The position numbers and the translations under genes are program-made. Source: Dehalococcoidia bacterium (GTDB lineage: Bacteria; Chloroflexota; Dehalococcoidia; DSTF01; JALHUB01). Taken from it: a stretch of 18,942 bases of DNA. Shown here piece by piece: positions 1-7,205 of the stretch. The notes under the pieces were generated by a model that did not search any database, was not told where the DNA came from, and saw only the letters and a program-made list of their open reading frames with translations. Where the stretch lies: positions 1 to 18,942 of the forward strand of contig JALHUB010000241.1 of the NCBI GenBank assembly GCA_022865685.1. The letters run 5' to 3'. How positions within the stretch are numbered: position 1 is the stretch's first letter; each line of letters opens with the position of its first letter.

Positions 1-1
1 C

Positions 2-1906
2 CCCAGCGGCAAGCCTGATGGCTTCGTCGGCTTCGGCGATACCCGCGTCAGCCACGTCTGGCAGGAGGACGACGTGAAGCTGCTGCGCCTGGGATCGGAG
101 AGCATCTCGTCCTTCATCAATCGCCGCCGGACCGAGCAAGCTCTGCGCGAGAGCGAGGGGCGTTTCCGCTCCCTCAGCGCCTCCGCACCCATAGGGATCT
201 TCCTCACGGACACGTCCGGCGGGTCCGTCTACGTCAACGAGCAGTTGCTTTCCATTTCAAAGCTATCCCTAGAGCAGGCGCTCGGCCTGGGATGGGCGAA
301 GATCATCCACCCGGACGACCGGGCCGCGGTCATCGCGGAAAAGGAACGGGCAACCAGAGATAATGATCAGTTCTCCTGCGACTTTCGCATCATCAGCTCT
401 GAAGACGATACTCGCTGGGTGAGCGTTCGGTCGAAGCCCGTGGGCAGCCTCGGAGCGCGTGTCGGGACTCTGGAGGATATCACGGAGCGGAAGCAGGCCG
501 AAAACGCCCTGCGACAAAGCGAAGAGCGCTTCCGCACGCTCGGCGCCTCAGCGCCCATAGGCATCTTCCACTCCGACGCAGTGGGAAAGGTCGTATTCGT
601 TAATGAGCGGTTCGTGGATATCGCCGGGGTGTCGTTCCCCGATAACGAGGACCACAACTGGTACGACATCGTTCATCCCTCAGACCGCGACTTCGTGATC
701 AGCGAGGTGATCGGGACGATCAAATCACGAGCAGAGTTCGCAAGGGATTTCCGTCTTCTGACGCCGCAGGGCATCACGCGATGGGTATCCGCCCGCGCCA
801 AAGACATGCGGGATAAAGACGGCCGGTTCTTGGGCCTCATGGGTACGATTGAGGACATAACTGAGCGAAGAGAAAGAGAGGAAGCGCTGGCACAGAGCGA
901 GGAGCGATCCCGCTCGCTGAGCGCCTCCGCGCCCGTCGGCATTCTCCTCACGTCCGCCGATGACACGGTCACGTATACGAACGAATCCCTGCGCGCCATC
1001 GTCGGGATGGACTCGGACGAACGGTTGGAGGACCTCTCCCGCGACTCCGTGCTCACCGCTTTCGTTCACCCGGACGACAAGGAGGAAATACTAACGGCAC
1101 ACCTCGAGGCGTCCAGCCACGAGGCGTACGAGTTCCTGCAGGAATTTCGCATCGTGACACGACAGGGTGAGACGCGCTGGGTGCGCGTGCACGTGGTCCC
1201 CATCATGTCCGGAGAAGGGGCACAAACGGGGCGCGTGGGGACAGTCGAAGATATCACAGAGCACAAGATGCTGGAGGAGGAACGGCAGGGCGCCTACGAG
1301 AGAACGACCCTGCTGCTGGCAATGGCGGCCGAAGCCCGCGACCCCTATACGGAGCATCACCTTTTCCGAATACGCGGCTACTCCGAGGCCATTGCGCTCC
1401 AGATGGGCTTGAGCCCCCGGCTGTCAAACGAGATAGGACTAGCGTCGCTCCTCCACGACATCGGCAAGACGCGCGTCCCCGATGCGATACTCACCAAGCC
1501 TGGCCCGCTCACCGAGGAGGAGTGGCAGGTCATGCGCCGCCACACTATCTGGGGCGAAGAGCTGTTGCCGGATAGCCCGTGGTTCACGACGGCGCGACAG
1601 ATTGCCCGCTCCCATCATGAGAACTGGGACGGCAGCGGCTATCCGGACGGCGTGAAAGAGGATGAGATACCGCTCAGCGCCAGGATCGTCGCGGTGGCGG
1701 ACGGCTTTGACGCGATGACGTCGAAGAGGCCGTATAAGGGCGCTTGGCCGCCTGCCCGGGCCATGCGCGAGCTCAGAAATGACAAGGGACATCGCTATTG
1801 CCCGCAGGTCGTGGAGGCATTCGAGCGAGCGGTAGCGGAGGGCACGGTGGCGCGCATTGCCAGCGTGCGGCGTAGCAATCTCTCCGACTTGATGAAGGCC
1901 GCGTAA
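2..1906 (+). CDS. GAF-PAS-PAS-PAS-HD-GYP signalling protein (5' end outside window)
   Basis: Probable sensor-regulated c-di-GMP phosphodiesterase. The frame is already open at the left edge. The residues encoded before the GTG at 74 (GFVGFGDTRVSHVW..EDDVKLL) look like the end of a GAF domain, so that GTG is not the real start and the gene is cut by the window. Three PAS domains follow, each opening with a near-copy of FRSLSASAPIGIF (about nt 166, 529 and 907) and ending in a PAC-like GTxEDITE(R/H)K motif. The output domain is HD-GYP: the HD pair is at nt 1454-1459 (LLHDIGK) and HHENWDGSGYP at nt 1613-1645, so the metal ligands and GYP signature are present. Family knowledge says HD-GYP domains hydrolyse c-di-GMP to pGpG/GMP. 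There is no membrane segment in the visible part, so it is probably a cytosolic sensor. The PAS ligand is unknown. Confidence 0.93.
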   Translation, partial: PSGKPDGFVGFGDTRVSHVWQEDDVKLLRLGSESISSFINRRRTEQALRESEGRFRSLSASAPIGIFLTDTSGGSVYVNEQLLSISKLSLEQALGLGWAKIIHPDDRAAVIAEKERATRDNDQFSCDFRIISSEDDTRWVSVRSKPVGSLGARVGTLEDITERKQAENALRQSEERFRTLGASAPIGIFHSDAVGKVVFVNERFVDIAGVSFPDNEDHNWYDIVHPSDRDFVISEVIGTIKSRAEFARDFRLLTPQGITRWVSARAKDMRDKDGRFLGLMGTIEDITERREREEALAQSEERSRSLSASAPVGILLTSADDTVTYTNESLRAIVGMDSDERLEDLSRDSVLTAFVHPDDKEEILTAHLEASSHEAYEFLQEFRIVTRQGETRWVRVHVVPIMSGEGAQTGRVGTVEDITEHKMLEEERQGAYERTTLLLAMAAEARDPYTEHHLFRIRGYSEAIALQMGLSPRLSNEIGLASLLHDIGKTRVPDAILTKPGPLTEEEWQVMRRHTIWGEELLPDSPWFTTARQIARSHHENWDGSGYPDGVKEDEIPLSARIVAVADGFDAMTSKRPYKGAWPPARAMRELRNDKGHRYCPQVVEAFERAVAEGTVARIASVRRSNLSDLMKAA

Positions 1907-2101
1907 CCTCTTCCGCGCCCCCTGCAAGCATCGGGGTTTTCCAGCAATCCCCATCGACGAAGAAGCCGAGGTATTCCATTGGCGCGCGCATCCGCATGGG
2001 GAAAATTGGTCGTTTGGCGAGGCGAAATGGGCAATCGCCCGTATTACGCGATGCCGCGGTTCGTCGCATCATTCAGGCGTCCCGTCAGAGAGGAGGGCGC
2101 A

Positions 2102-2374
2102 ATGGCAAAGGCCGAAGACGAGAAGTACAAGGCGCTGGCACACCCCCTTCGACGCGCCCTGCTGAGCGAAATGAGCACGTCCGGTCGCACGCTCGCTTAC
2201 TTTGTGCGGCGAACGGGGGCTGCGCCCTCGCGTGTCTCCAATCACCTCAGACTCATGGAGCAGGCGCGCCTCGTCAACACGCGACAGCGCAGTGGGGGTC
2301 GGGTCTACAACCTGAGAAAGGAAGGCCTGCAGCAAGTGCTGGCCTTCCTGAACGGTCTAATCGGACCGAGCTGA
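2102..2374 (+). CDS. ArsR-like winged-helix transcriptional regulator
   Basis: A 90-residue DNA-binding protein. The start is set at the ATG at 2102 because AGGAGG lies at 2091-2096 with 5-nt spacing. A longer open frame from 1979 adds 41 Arg-rich residues with no such site and no family match. The sequence opens with KYKALAHPLRRALLSEM, the usual ArsR helix 1/2 signature, and continues with a recognition-helix region around APSRVSNHLRLMEQARLV and a wing with RVYNLRKEG. No Cys pair for metal sensing is present, so the effector is probably not a thiol-bound metal. It stands alone, convergent with the protease gene that ends 15 nt away, so its target cannot be inferred from a shared operon. Confidence 0.85.
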   Translation: MAKAEDEKYKALAHPLRRALLSEMSTSGRTLAYFVRRTGAAPSRVSNHLRLMEQARLVNTRQRSGGRVYNLRKEGLQQVLAFLNGLIGPS

Positions 2375-2389
2375 CGCTTGCGCCCCAGG

Positions 2390-4111
2390 TTACCAGGGCG
2401 GCAGCGACAGATCGCCGGATCGCTCGTAGGTGACGTCGATGGAGTCGGCGACGCCCCAGCTATCGTCCACGTACTGCTCCGTCAGGAACCACGTATCGTA
2501 CTCCGAGAACGTCGGGCCGGCCAGGTAGATCACGGAGCTGCCTCTGTCCTCGAAAGCGGTGGAGCAGTACCTGCCTACGTCGGCGGCCGGGTTCGCGTAG
2601 GCGCAGTCGCCGATGTACTCGACGCCGTAGGAGTAGAGGTACTCGGCTATCGCGTCTTCCGGCGTGGGCTGGCCCATCGGCCCGGTCAGAGGGCGCCTGG
2701 GCGGCGCCGCTACTCCGCCGAGCAGCCCGCTCTGTGCCTGCGCCAGGAGGATGGGCGTCTGAAAATCGTATTCGCCCGCCATCGAGAAGAGGCCGACAAG
2801 CACGAGGGCGTTGTCCTGCCGGAATCCGACAAATGTTAGCTTCAACGGCGGCGTGTCCGAGGTGCCCACGTCCTCTTCGGCGCTGTAGAGACAGCTCTCA
2901 TCCCCGACCTGCGAACCGTCGACGTACTCCGGCTGGTAGAACTCAAAGCCCATGTCCGTGACGAACTCCCACATCGTGTCTTGGAACTCGACGCAGTCAG
3001 ACACGGCGCCGGCAGCGCCTTCCGCCGTCTCGTAGACATCGGCCTGGACGACGATGACGGTCGGCGTTATGCCGCTGGCCTCGGCGCTATCGAAGTCGTC
3101 GAAGACGCGCCGGACTCCGCCGATGCGGCCGTACTCCTCGTAGAAGCTCAGCGCCTCATCGGGGTCATCGTAGAAAGCGGCCCTGCTCTCGTTGCTCAGG
3201 TAGCTCTCCCAGCCCAGAACGAAGCCGGCGCTGAAGTCCGACTCGGACAAGAGCGGCACGTTGACGCCGTCGACCGAGCTCCCCGGCTCTTCGATCTGAG
3301 GGATGACGACCTCTGTCGTCGCCTTGGCCTCTCTTATCAGCGCCCGGGCAAGATCTATCGGACGTATTCGGCCGGACTCCTCCCCGCCGAGCTCTTCGAC
3401 GTAGTAGATAGCGGTGGGAATGCCGACCAGCCTGCCGCTGTCGTCGAAGGCGCCGCCACCGCTGTTGCCGGCAGCGATGCGGGCGTCCGTCTTGATCCAG
3501 GCGTCCTTCTGCCCTTCGGCCGCCAGGAAGCCGCTCACGGCGCCCTTCGTTAGCTCCAGCGAACCTTCGCCGACGGCCGGATAGCCGAGCACGGTCAGGG
3601 TCTCACCGATGTCGAGGTCGTCCGCGTCGCCGATGGATACGACCGGCAGGTCGAGGTCCTTGACGTCGATCTCGACGCCGTTCCTGTTCTCGGTGATCCG
3701 GATGACAGCCAGGTCGAGATCCTCGTCCCAGGCTGCCAGGCCACCGAAGTAGGTAAGCGTCGGGGTTTCTTTGGGATCGTCGGAGACGTATATAGCGATG
3801 TCATCATAGGCGCCGACGCCCGCGGGATCGACGACGTGGTAGTTCGTGAGAATGAGGCCGCTGTCGTCGACGATGGTGCCGGAACCCGTTGCGACGGGCT
3901 CGAAGTCGCCGCCGTCGATGACCCCGGGCGCGACCATAACGACCGACGCCGCAAGCTCGGCTACGTCCGCCTTCTCGGGCGTCTCCACCACGTTTCTCGG
4001 GGGACTGGCCTCCTCCGTCGGTTGAATGCTGTTGCCGGAGCCGCCGCAGGCCGCCAGGGCGATGGCGAGAGCAGCAGCCGCTGAACAGGTAACGAGTCTC
4101 AGTCCGTTCAT
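2390..4111 (-). CDS. Lipoprotein S1C (HtrA-like) serine protease with unknown C-terminal domain
   Basis: A 573-residue exported protease. The N-terminus has a hydrophobic segment and a lipobox LAAC (Cys22), so it is probably membrane-anchored outside the cytoplasm. The trypsin-like domain spans roughly residues 45-255 with a full triad: His92 in LTNYHVVD, Asp133 in DLDLAVIRI and Ser217 in AAGNSGGGAF. No PDZ domain can be seen after it, unlike DegP/DegS. Residues ~275-573 form a Tyr/Asp/Glu-rich region with a few Cys that I do not recognise. It may bind substrate or a ligand. The start has GAGGTG (4117-4122 on the complement) 5 nt upstream of ATG. The gene is monocistronic: convergent with the ArsR gene and divergent from the formate dehydrogenase locus. 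Confidence 0.88.
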   Translation of the reverse strand: MNGLRLVTCSAAAALAIALAACGGSGNSIQPTEEASPPRNVVETPEKADVAELAASVVMVAPGVIDGGDFEPVATGSGTIVDDSGLILTNYHVVDPAGVGAYDDIAIYVSDDPKETPTLTYFGGLAAWDEDLDLAVIRITENRNGVEIDVKDLDLPVVSIGDADDLDIGETLTVLGYPAVGEGSLELTKGAVSGFLAAEGQKDAWIKTDARIAAGNSGGGAFDDSGRLVGIPTAIYYVEELGGEESGRIRPIDLARALIREAKATTEVVIPQIEEPGSSVDGVNVPLLSESDFSAGFVLGWESYLSNESRAAFYDDPDEALSFYEEYGRIGGVRRVFDDFDSAEASGITPTVIVVQADVYETAEGAAGAVSDCVEFQDTMWEFVTDMGFEFYQPEYVDGSQVGDESCLYSAEEDVGTSDTPPLKLTFVGFRQDNALVLVGLFSMAGEYDFQTPILLAQAQSGLLGGVAAPPRRPLTGPMGQPTPEDAIAEYLYSYGVEYIGDCAYANPAADVGRYCSTAFEDRGSSVIYLAGPTFSEYDTWFLTEQYVDDSWGVADSIDVTYERSGDLSLPPW

Positions 4112-4141
4112 CTTTGCACCTCAGCCGGTCGCAGCTGACCC

Positions 4142-4170
4142 AGGATACCCCTGGCAACGCGTATCGTCGA
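4142..4170 (-). promoter_or_regulatory. Candidate promoter for the protease gene
   Basis: On the complement, TCGACG (4165-4170) is followed after 17 nt by TATCCT (4142-4147), about 30 nt before the protease start. Each hexamer matches the sigma-70 consensus at four of six positions. A short inverted repeat, CGCGT-N7-ACGCG (4158-4174), overlaps the -35 and could be an operator. This is weak evidence from motif reading only. Confidence 0.3.
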
Positions 4171-4323
4171 CGCGCAACGTGCGTGCCGGTCTACCTAATT
4201 CTCGGCCCGAGGCAGTACGGGCAATATACGTCAAGAGGATGGCATCACAGGGCCGGACGGTGTCGCGGCACCGCTGCTTCTCGCCCATGGTCTTCGATAC
4301 CGGCGTTGTCGCGCAATATGGGC

Positions 4324-4354
4324 TTGATCTCAACGTCGGGGGATGGGGTATTAT
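4324..4354 (+). promoter_or_regulatory. Candidate promoter for the small ORF / formate dehydrogenase locus
   Basis: TTGATC (4324-4329) and TATTAT (4349-4354) are separated by 19 nt, longer than ideal. Transcription would start near 4361 and give a ~45-nt leader before the ATG at 4407. It is the only convincing -10 in the 295-bp gap between the divergent genes on this strand. Confidence 0.35.
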
Positions 4355-4406
4355 CATCTCAGCGGTCCAGTCAGCATGATGTGCGCCAAGCGAAAGGGAC
4401 AGGTCA

Positions 4407-4523
4407 ATGGGAAACGCATTGTTTGCTCTGATGTGGCTGGGTGTCGCTCTTCTTGCCACTCTCGGTGCGGCCGTGGCGCTGGCCGCCCTGTCCGACTTGC
4501 GGGAGAAGCTCAGCCGGCGCTAG
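4407..4523 (+). CDS. Small single-pass membrane protein (38 aa)
   Basis: ATG at 4407 opens a 38-codon frame. The product is hydrophobic from residue ~4 to ~28 (ALFALMWLGVALLATLG then AAVALAALS) and ends in a charged cytosolic tail, LREKLSRR. This is the profile of a one-helix membrane peptide. A purine-rich stretch (AAAGGGACAGG, about 4393-4403) precedes the start and a candidate promoter lies upstream. It has no family I recognise. It lies ahead of the formate dehydrogenase genes on the same strand but 394 nt from the catalytic-subunit relic, so membership in that operon is only possible. It could be a small accessory subunit or an unrelated membrane peptide. Confidence 0.5.
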   Translation: MGNALFALMWLGVALLATLGAAVALAALSDLREKLSRR

Positions 4524-4904
4524 CGACTGAGCCAGCCGTCCCGCTCCCGGCTCCTCCAATCCTGCCATCCATGCGCCCCGATTCTTTGATCAACAGCGCA
4601 TCCGCCATCGGCGACGGCGACTGCGAGCCGTTAGGCTTTTCGGGGCACAGCGACGTTGCTCTAAAACGGCCCTTGTCGTACTCTCGGAGCGAAAGGGTAT
4701 GTTGCACGCACGGTTTGATTTGGCGCACCAAGAAGGGTCTTTCGACGCGCGCCACGGGCGTTAGCAGGAGGACCCGGACAACTTAATACCTCGGACTGAC
4801 CGAAATTCCAGAGAACGCACGCTGTAGGGCAAAAGACGGCGACGGGATAGTGAAAGTGAACACAATCGCAGACGGATCCGGCCACGGACGGGTCCTTCCC
4901 CACC
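4524..4904 (+). other. Intergenic stretch between the small ORF and the fdhA relic
   Basis: About 380 nt with no convincing gene. The open frames crossing it on either strand have skewed composition and no ribosome-binding site. I see no strong promoter, and no repeat shared with other parts of the window. It could be a leader region or eroded coding sequence. Confidence 0.5.
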
Positions 4905-4910
4905 AGGAGG
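4905..4910 (+). promoter_or_regulatory. Consensus Shine-Dalgarno site stranded before an ATA codon
   Basis: AGGAGG, 7 nt upstream of the ATA at 4918, which begins a frame encoding a clean Tat signal peptide. The spacing is ideal for a start codon at exactly that place. The frame is closed upstream by TGA at 4912-4914, so there is no alternative upstream start. This marks ATA as a mutated ATG, or a very inefficient non-canonical start. Confidence 0.7.
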
Positions 4911-4917
4911 CTGAGCT

Positions 4918-5111
4918 ATAGAGAAACTGAGTCGAAGGAATTTTCTGAAGCTCTCTGCAGCCGGCGCGGGTGGCGGAGGCCTCCTCCTGGCGGGCCGGCC
5001 TTGGACTTAGCCGCCGGACCAGTGGCCAGGCCCTGCCAGCCGTACGCCTTGAATTCCGGGATCGTCGTGTTGCCGTCTCCCACGTGGGGTAAGAAAGGCC
5101 TAGGAACATGA
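4918..5111 (+). pseudogene. fdhA: Relic of formate dehydrogenase catalytic (alpha) subunit gene: Tat leader plus possible 3' end
   Basis: The first 30 codons (4918-5007, TAG at 5008) read (I/M)EKLSRRNFLKLSAAG followed by GGGGLLLAG: a twin-arginine leader SRRNFLK plus a hydrophobic core, typical of molybdopterin oxidoreductase alpha subunits. The start codon is ATA and the reading stops just after the leader. None of the FeS or molybdopterin domains (normally several hundred residues) is present. Another frame ends with IVVLPSPTWGKKGLGT and a TGA (5109-5111) that overlaps the ATG of the FeS-subunit gene as ATGA, the usual coupling of adjacent subunits. This tail could be the original C-terminus, though I am not sure of that match. 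The simplest reading is a large internal deletion plus point decay. Alternatives are an assembly collapse, or a catalytic subunit encoded elsewhere. Confidence 0.65.
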
Positions 5112-5911
5112 CCCACTCAATGCTGTTCGACGCCCACCTGTGTACGGGCTGCCGTGGCTGTCAGGTCGCCTGCAAGCAGTGGAATGACCTCGAGGCGAAC
5201 ACGACGAAGAATACCGGCAGCTACCAGAACCCGCCGCGGCTCTCCGCGAACACCTGGCTCACCATGCGCTTCAAAGAGATCGAGGAAGGCGACAAAGTCA
5301 AGTTCGTCTTCGGGCGGTACTCCTGCATGCACTGCGAGGAGCCGGCCTGCGCTACCGCCTGTCCCCTGCAGGCGCTGCACAAGACGAAGGACGGCCCGGT
5401 ACTATACCGCGCCGACCGTTGCTTCGGCTGTCGCTACTGCATGCTGGCCTGCCCGTTCGAGGTGCCGACGTTTGAGTGGAGTCAGAACGAGGTCCAGGGG
5501 CCCTGGATCAGGAAGTGCACGTTCTGCTACGACCGCCTGCAAAACGGCAGAGAACCGGCATGTGCGCAGACATGCGTCAGCGGCGCCCTGAAGTACGGCG
5601 AGCGCGAAGAGCTACTCGCCTACGCGAAAGAACGTATCGCCAAGTACCCCGACATCTACCAGCAGCACGTGTACGGCGAAGAGGAGGCCGGCGGCACGTC
5701 CGTCCTCTACATCTCGCACGTTCCCTTTGAGCACCTGGGCCTGCCGACGAAGCTCGGCAACAAGGCGGTCTCCGCTCGTGCCCAGGACGCCATGTTCGCA
5801 ACGCCCATCGCCGCGGTCGGTCTCGCAGCCGGCCTTACCGGTTTCTACTGGGTCGTGAAGCGACGGCGAGAGATGGCACAGAAGTCCGGCTCCAAGGACC
5901 AGAGGGGTTAG
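5108..5911 (+). CDS. fdhB: Four-cluster ferredoxin-type electron-transfer subunit of formate dehydrogenase
   Basis: A 267-residue FeS protein of the FdhB/FdoH/HybA type. All sixteen Cys for four [4Fe-4S] clusters are visible: C12/15/18/22 (CTGCRGCQVAC), C73/76/81/85 (CMHCEEPACATAC), C105/108/111/115 (CFGCRYCMLAC) and C137/140/152/156. A C-terminal hydrophobic segment (~231-250) followed by KRRR gives a membrane anchor, as in FdoH. Family role: it passes electrons from the molybdenum or tungsten catalytic subunit to the membrane subunit. It has no signal peptide of its own, as expected if it is exported bound to a Tat-leader partner. Its ATG overlaps the stop of the catalytic-subunit relic, its Shine-Dalgarno is weak, and the NrfD gene follows after 10 nt. 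It is intact although its apparent partner is not. Confidence 0.92.
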   Translation: MTHSMLFDAHLCTGCRGCQVACKQWNDLEANTTKNTGSYQNPPRLSANTWLTMRFKEIEEGDKVKFVFGRYSCMHCEEPACATACPLQALHKTKDGPVLYRADRCFGCRYCMLACPFEVPTFEWSQNEVQGPWIRKCTFCYDRLQNGREPACAQTCVSGALKYGEREELLAYAKERIAKYPDIYQQHVYGEEEAGGTSVLYISHVPFEHLGLPTKLGNKAVSARAQDAMFATPIAAVGLAAGLTGFYWVVKRRREMAQKSGSKDQRG

Positions 5912-5921
5912 GAGGCGTTCT

Positions 5922-7121
5922 ATGGCACGAGCAGCCGATGGCAAACCCATATCCACAGTCGAGCGCCCATGGCTGGACTTCAACGAGCTCCCCTTCCGGA
6001 CAACCCGTCCTCCGATCGCCCTCGTCGTTCTTCTCCTCCTCACGTTGCTTGCGGCGGGGATATTCATCGTCCGATTGGCTACGGGCTGGGGACTGGTCAC
6101 CAATCTAAACGACAACTATGGATGGGGCCTCTGGAAGGGCTTCAACACGCTCGTCGGCATTGCACTTGGCGCCAGCGGTTTCACCACCGCCTTCGCCGTG
6201 TATGTCCTCGGCGGCGAAAAGTACCGGCCGTTCGCGCGAATGGCCGTCCTTGTCGGAATCCTGGGCTACATGTCGTCGGTCTTCTCCCTGCTGATCGACC
6301 TCGGTCACCCGGAGCGCATCGTCTTCCCCATCATCTACTGGAACGCCGAGTCACCGCTGTTCGAGGTGGCGTGGTGCGTCATGCTCTACATGACCGTCAT
6401 GATCTTCGAGTTCACGCCGGCGGTATTCGAACGCTTCGGGCTGAAGCGCGCGGAGACCGTCGTCCACCAGATGGTGATCCCGCTGGTCATCGGCGGCACC
6501 GTGCTCTCGACGCTCCATCAATCGTCGCTGGGCTCGCTGTTCCTCAACGTTCCCGATCAGCTAGACAAGCTGTGGTACACGCCCCTGCTACCGCTGTTCT
6601 TCTTCATGTCGGCGGTATACGTCGGGCCGGCGATGGTCATCGTCGTCGCGACGATGGCGTCGAAGGCGCTGAGCCGCAAGCTGGAGTCGGACTTGTTGGC
6701 GACGCTGGCGAAGGCGCTTCCGGTTCTGCTAGGCATCTACCTCTTCGCGAGGGTCGCCGAGCTGGCGGGTGCCCGCGAGCTCGGCCTCTTGTTCGAAGGG
6801 ACACGCAGCAGCGCCATCTACTGGCTCGAGATGTCGATAGGTGTGATCATCCCGATGGTCCTCCTCGCCTTCAAGGCCGTCCGCGACAACACCAGCCTGC
6901 GGTTCGTGGCGTCGCTCATGGTCGTGCTCGGCCTGATGCTGAACCGCGTCGACGTAAGCATCGTCTCCTGGGCGCGACCGCACGACGCTGCGTCCTACAT
7001 CCCGCACCCGCTGGAGTTCGGCTTCACCATCGGCCTCTGGGCCGGGCTGGCGCTTGTCTTCTACGTCGCGGCCAAGTACCTGCCGCTGTTCCCGCCGGCG
7101 CATGGAGCCGCGTCGGAATAG
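5922..7121 (+). CDS. nrfD: NrfD/HybB-type polytopic membrane subunit (quinone-reactive anchor)
   Basis: A 399-residue integral membrane protein with about ten hydrophobic segments; the first spans residues ~28-50. Features of the NrfD/PsrC/HybB family are visible: a Gly/Trp-rich loop NYGWGLWKG after helix 1, LIDLGHPER in the third-helix region and YIPHPLEFGFT near the C-terminus. AGGAGG sits 6 nt before the ATG. Family role: exchanges electrons with the menaquinone/ubiquinone pool, sometimes linked to proton movement. It takes the place of the cytochrome b subunit of E. coli-type formate dehydrogenases. It follows the FeS gene closely and is almost certainly cotranscribed. A 411-residue frame overlapping it (5969-7204) is an Arg/His-rich shadow. 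Confidence 0.9.
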   Translation: MARAADGKPISTVERPWLDFNELPFRTTRPPIALVVLLLLTLLAAGIFIVRLATGWGLVTNLNDNYGWGLWKGFNTLVGIALGASGFTTAFAVYVLGGEKYRPFARMAVLVGILGYMSSVFSLLIDLGHPERIVFPIIYWNAESPLFEVAWCVMLYMTVMIFEFTPAVFERFGLKRAETVVHQMVIPLVIGGTVLSTLHQSSLGSLFLNVPDQLDKLWYTPLLPLFFFMSAVYVGPAMVIVVATMASKALSRKLESDLLATLAKALPVLLGIYLFARVAELAGARELGLLFEGTRSSAIYWLEMSIGVIIPMVLLAFKAVRDNTSLRFVASLMVVLGLMLNRVDVSIVSWARPHDAASYIPHPLEFGFTIGLWAGLALVFYVAAKYLPLFPPAHGAASE

Positions 7122-7146
7122 GACATGAAGGGATAACGACGACAGA

Positions 7147-7175
7147 AAGGCGGCTCGCGGGGGTCGCCTTCTTTT
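7147..7175 (+). terminator. Hairpin with short U-tract between the NrfD gene and fdhE
   Basis: AAGGCGGCTC (7147-7156) pairs with GGGTCGCCTT (7161-7170), with two G-U pairs and a GCGG loop, followed by CTTTT. This resembles a modest intrinsic terminator 26 nt after the NrfD stop. It may attenuate read-through into fdhE rather than end transcription fully. Confidence 0.45.
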
Positions 7176-7205
7176 CCGCCGCTTTGTTGTACACTGGAAA
7201 CTGAG

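Noticed and set aside
1979..2101. Longer N-terminus for the ArsR-type regulator
   Set aside because: The added 41 residues are Arg-rich and unlike the family, and a consensus Shine-Dalgarno sits right before the ATG at 2102.
2378..2839. Plus-strand frame of 153 codons opposite the protease
   Set aside because: No ribosome-binding site and lies fully antisense to the protease coding sequence.
4918..5111. Selenocysteine TGA explaining the broken formate dehydrogenase frame
   Set aside because: The leader frame ends at TAG (5008), not TGA, and almost the whole catalytic domain is absent, so recoding cannot restore it.
5969..7204. 411-codon plus-strand frame overlapping the NrfD gene
   Set aside because: Arg/His/Pro-rich shadow without membrane helices or ribosome-binding site. 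The 399-residue frame matches the NrfD family.
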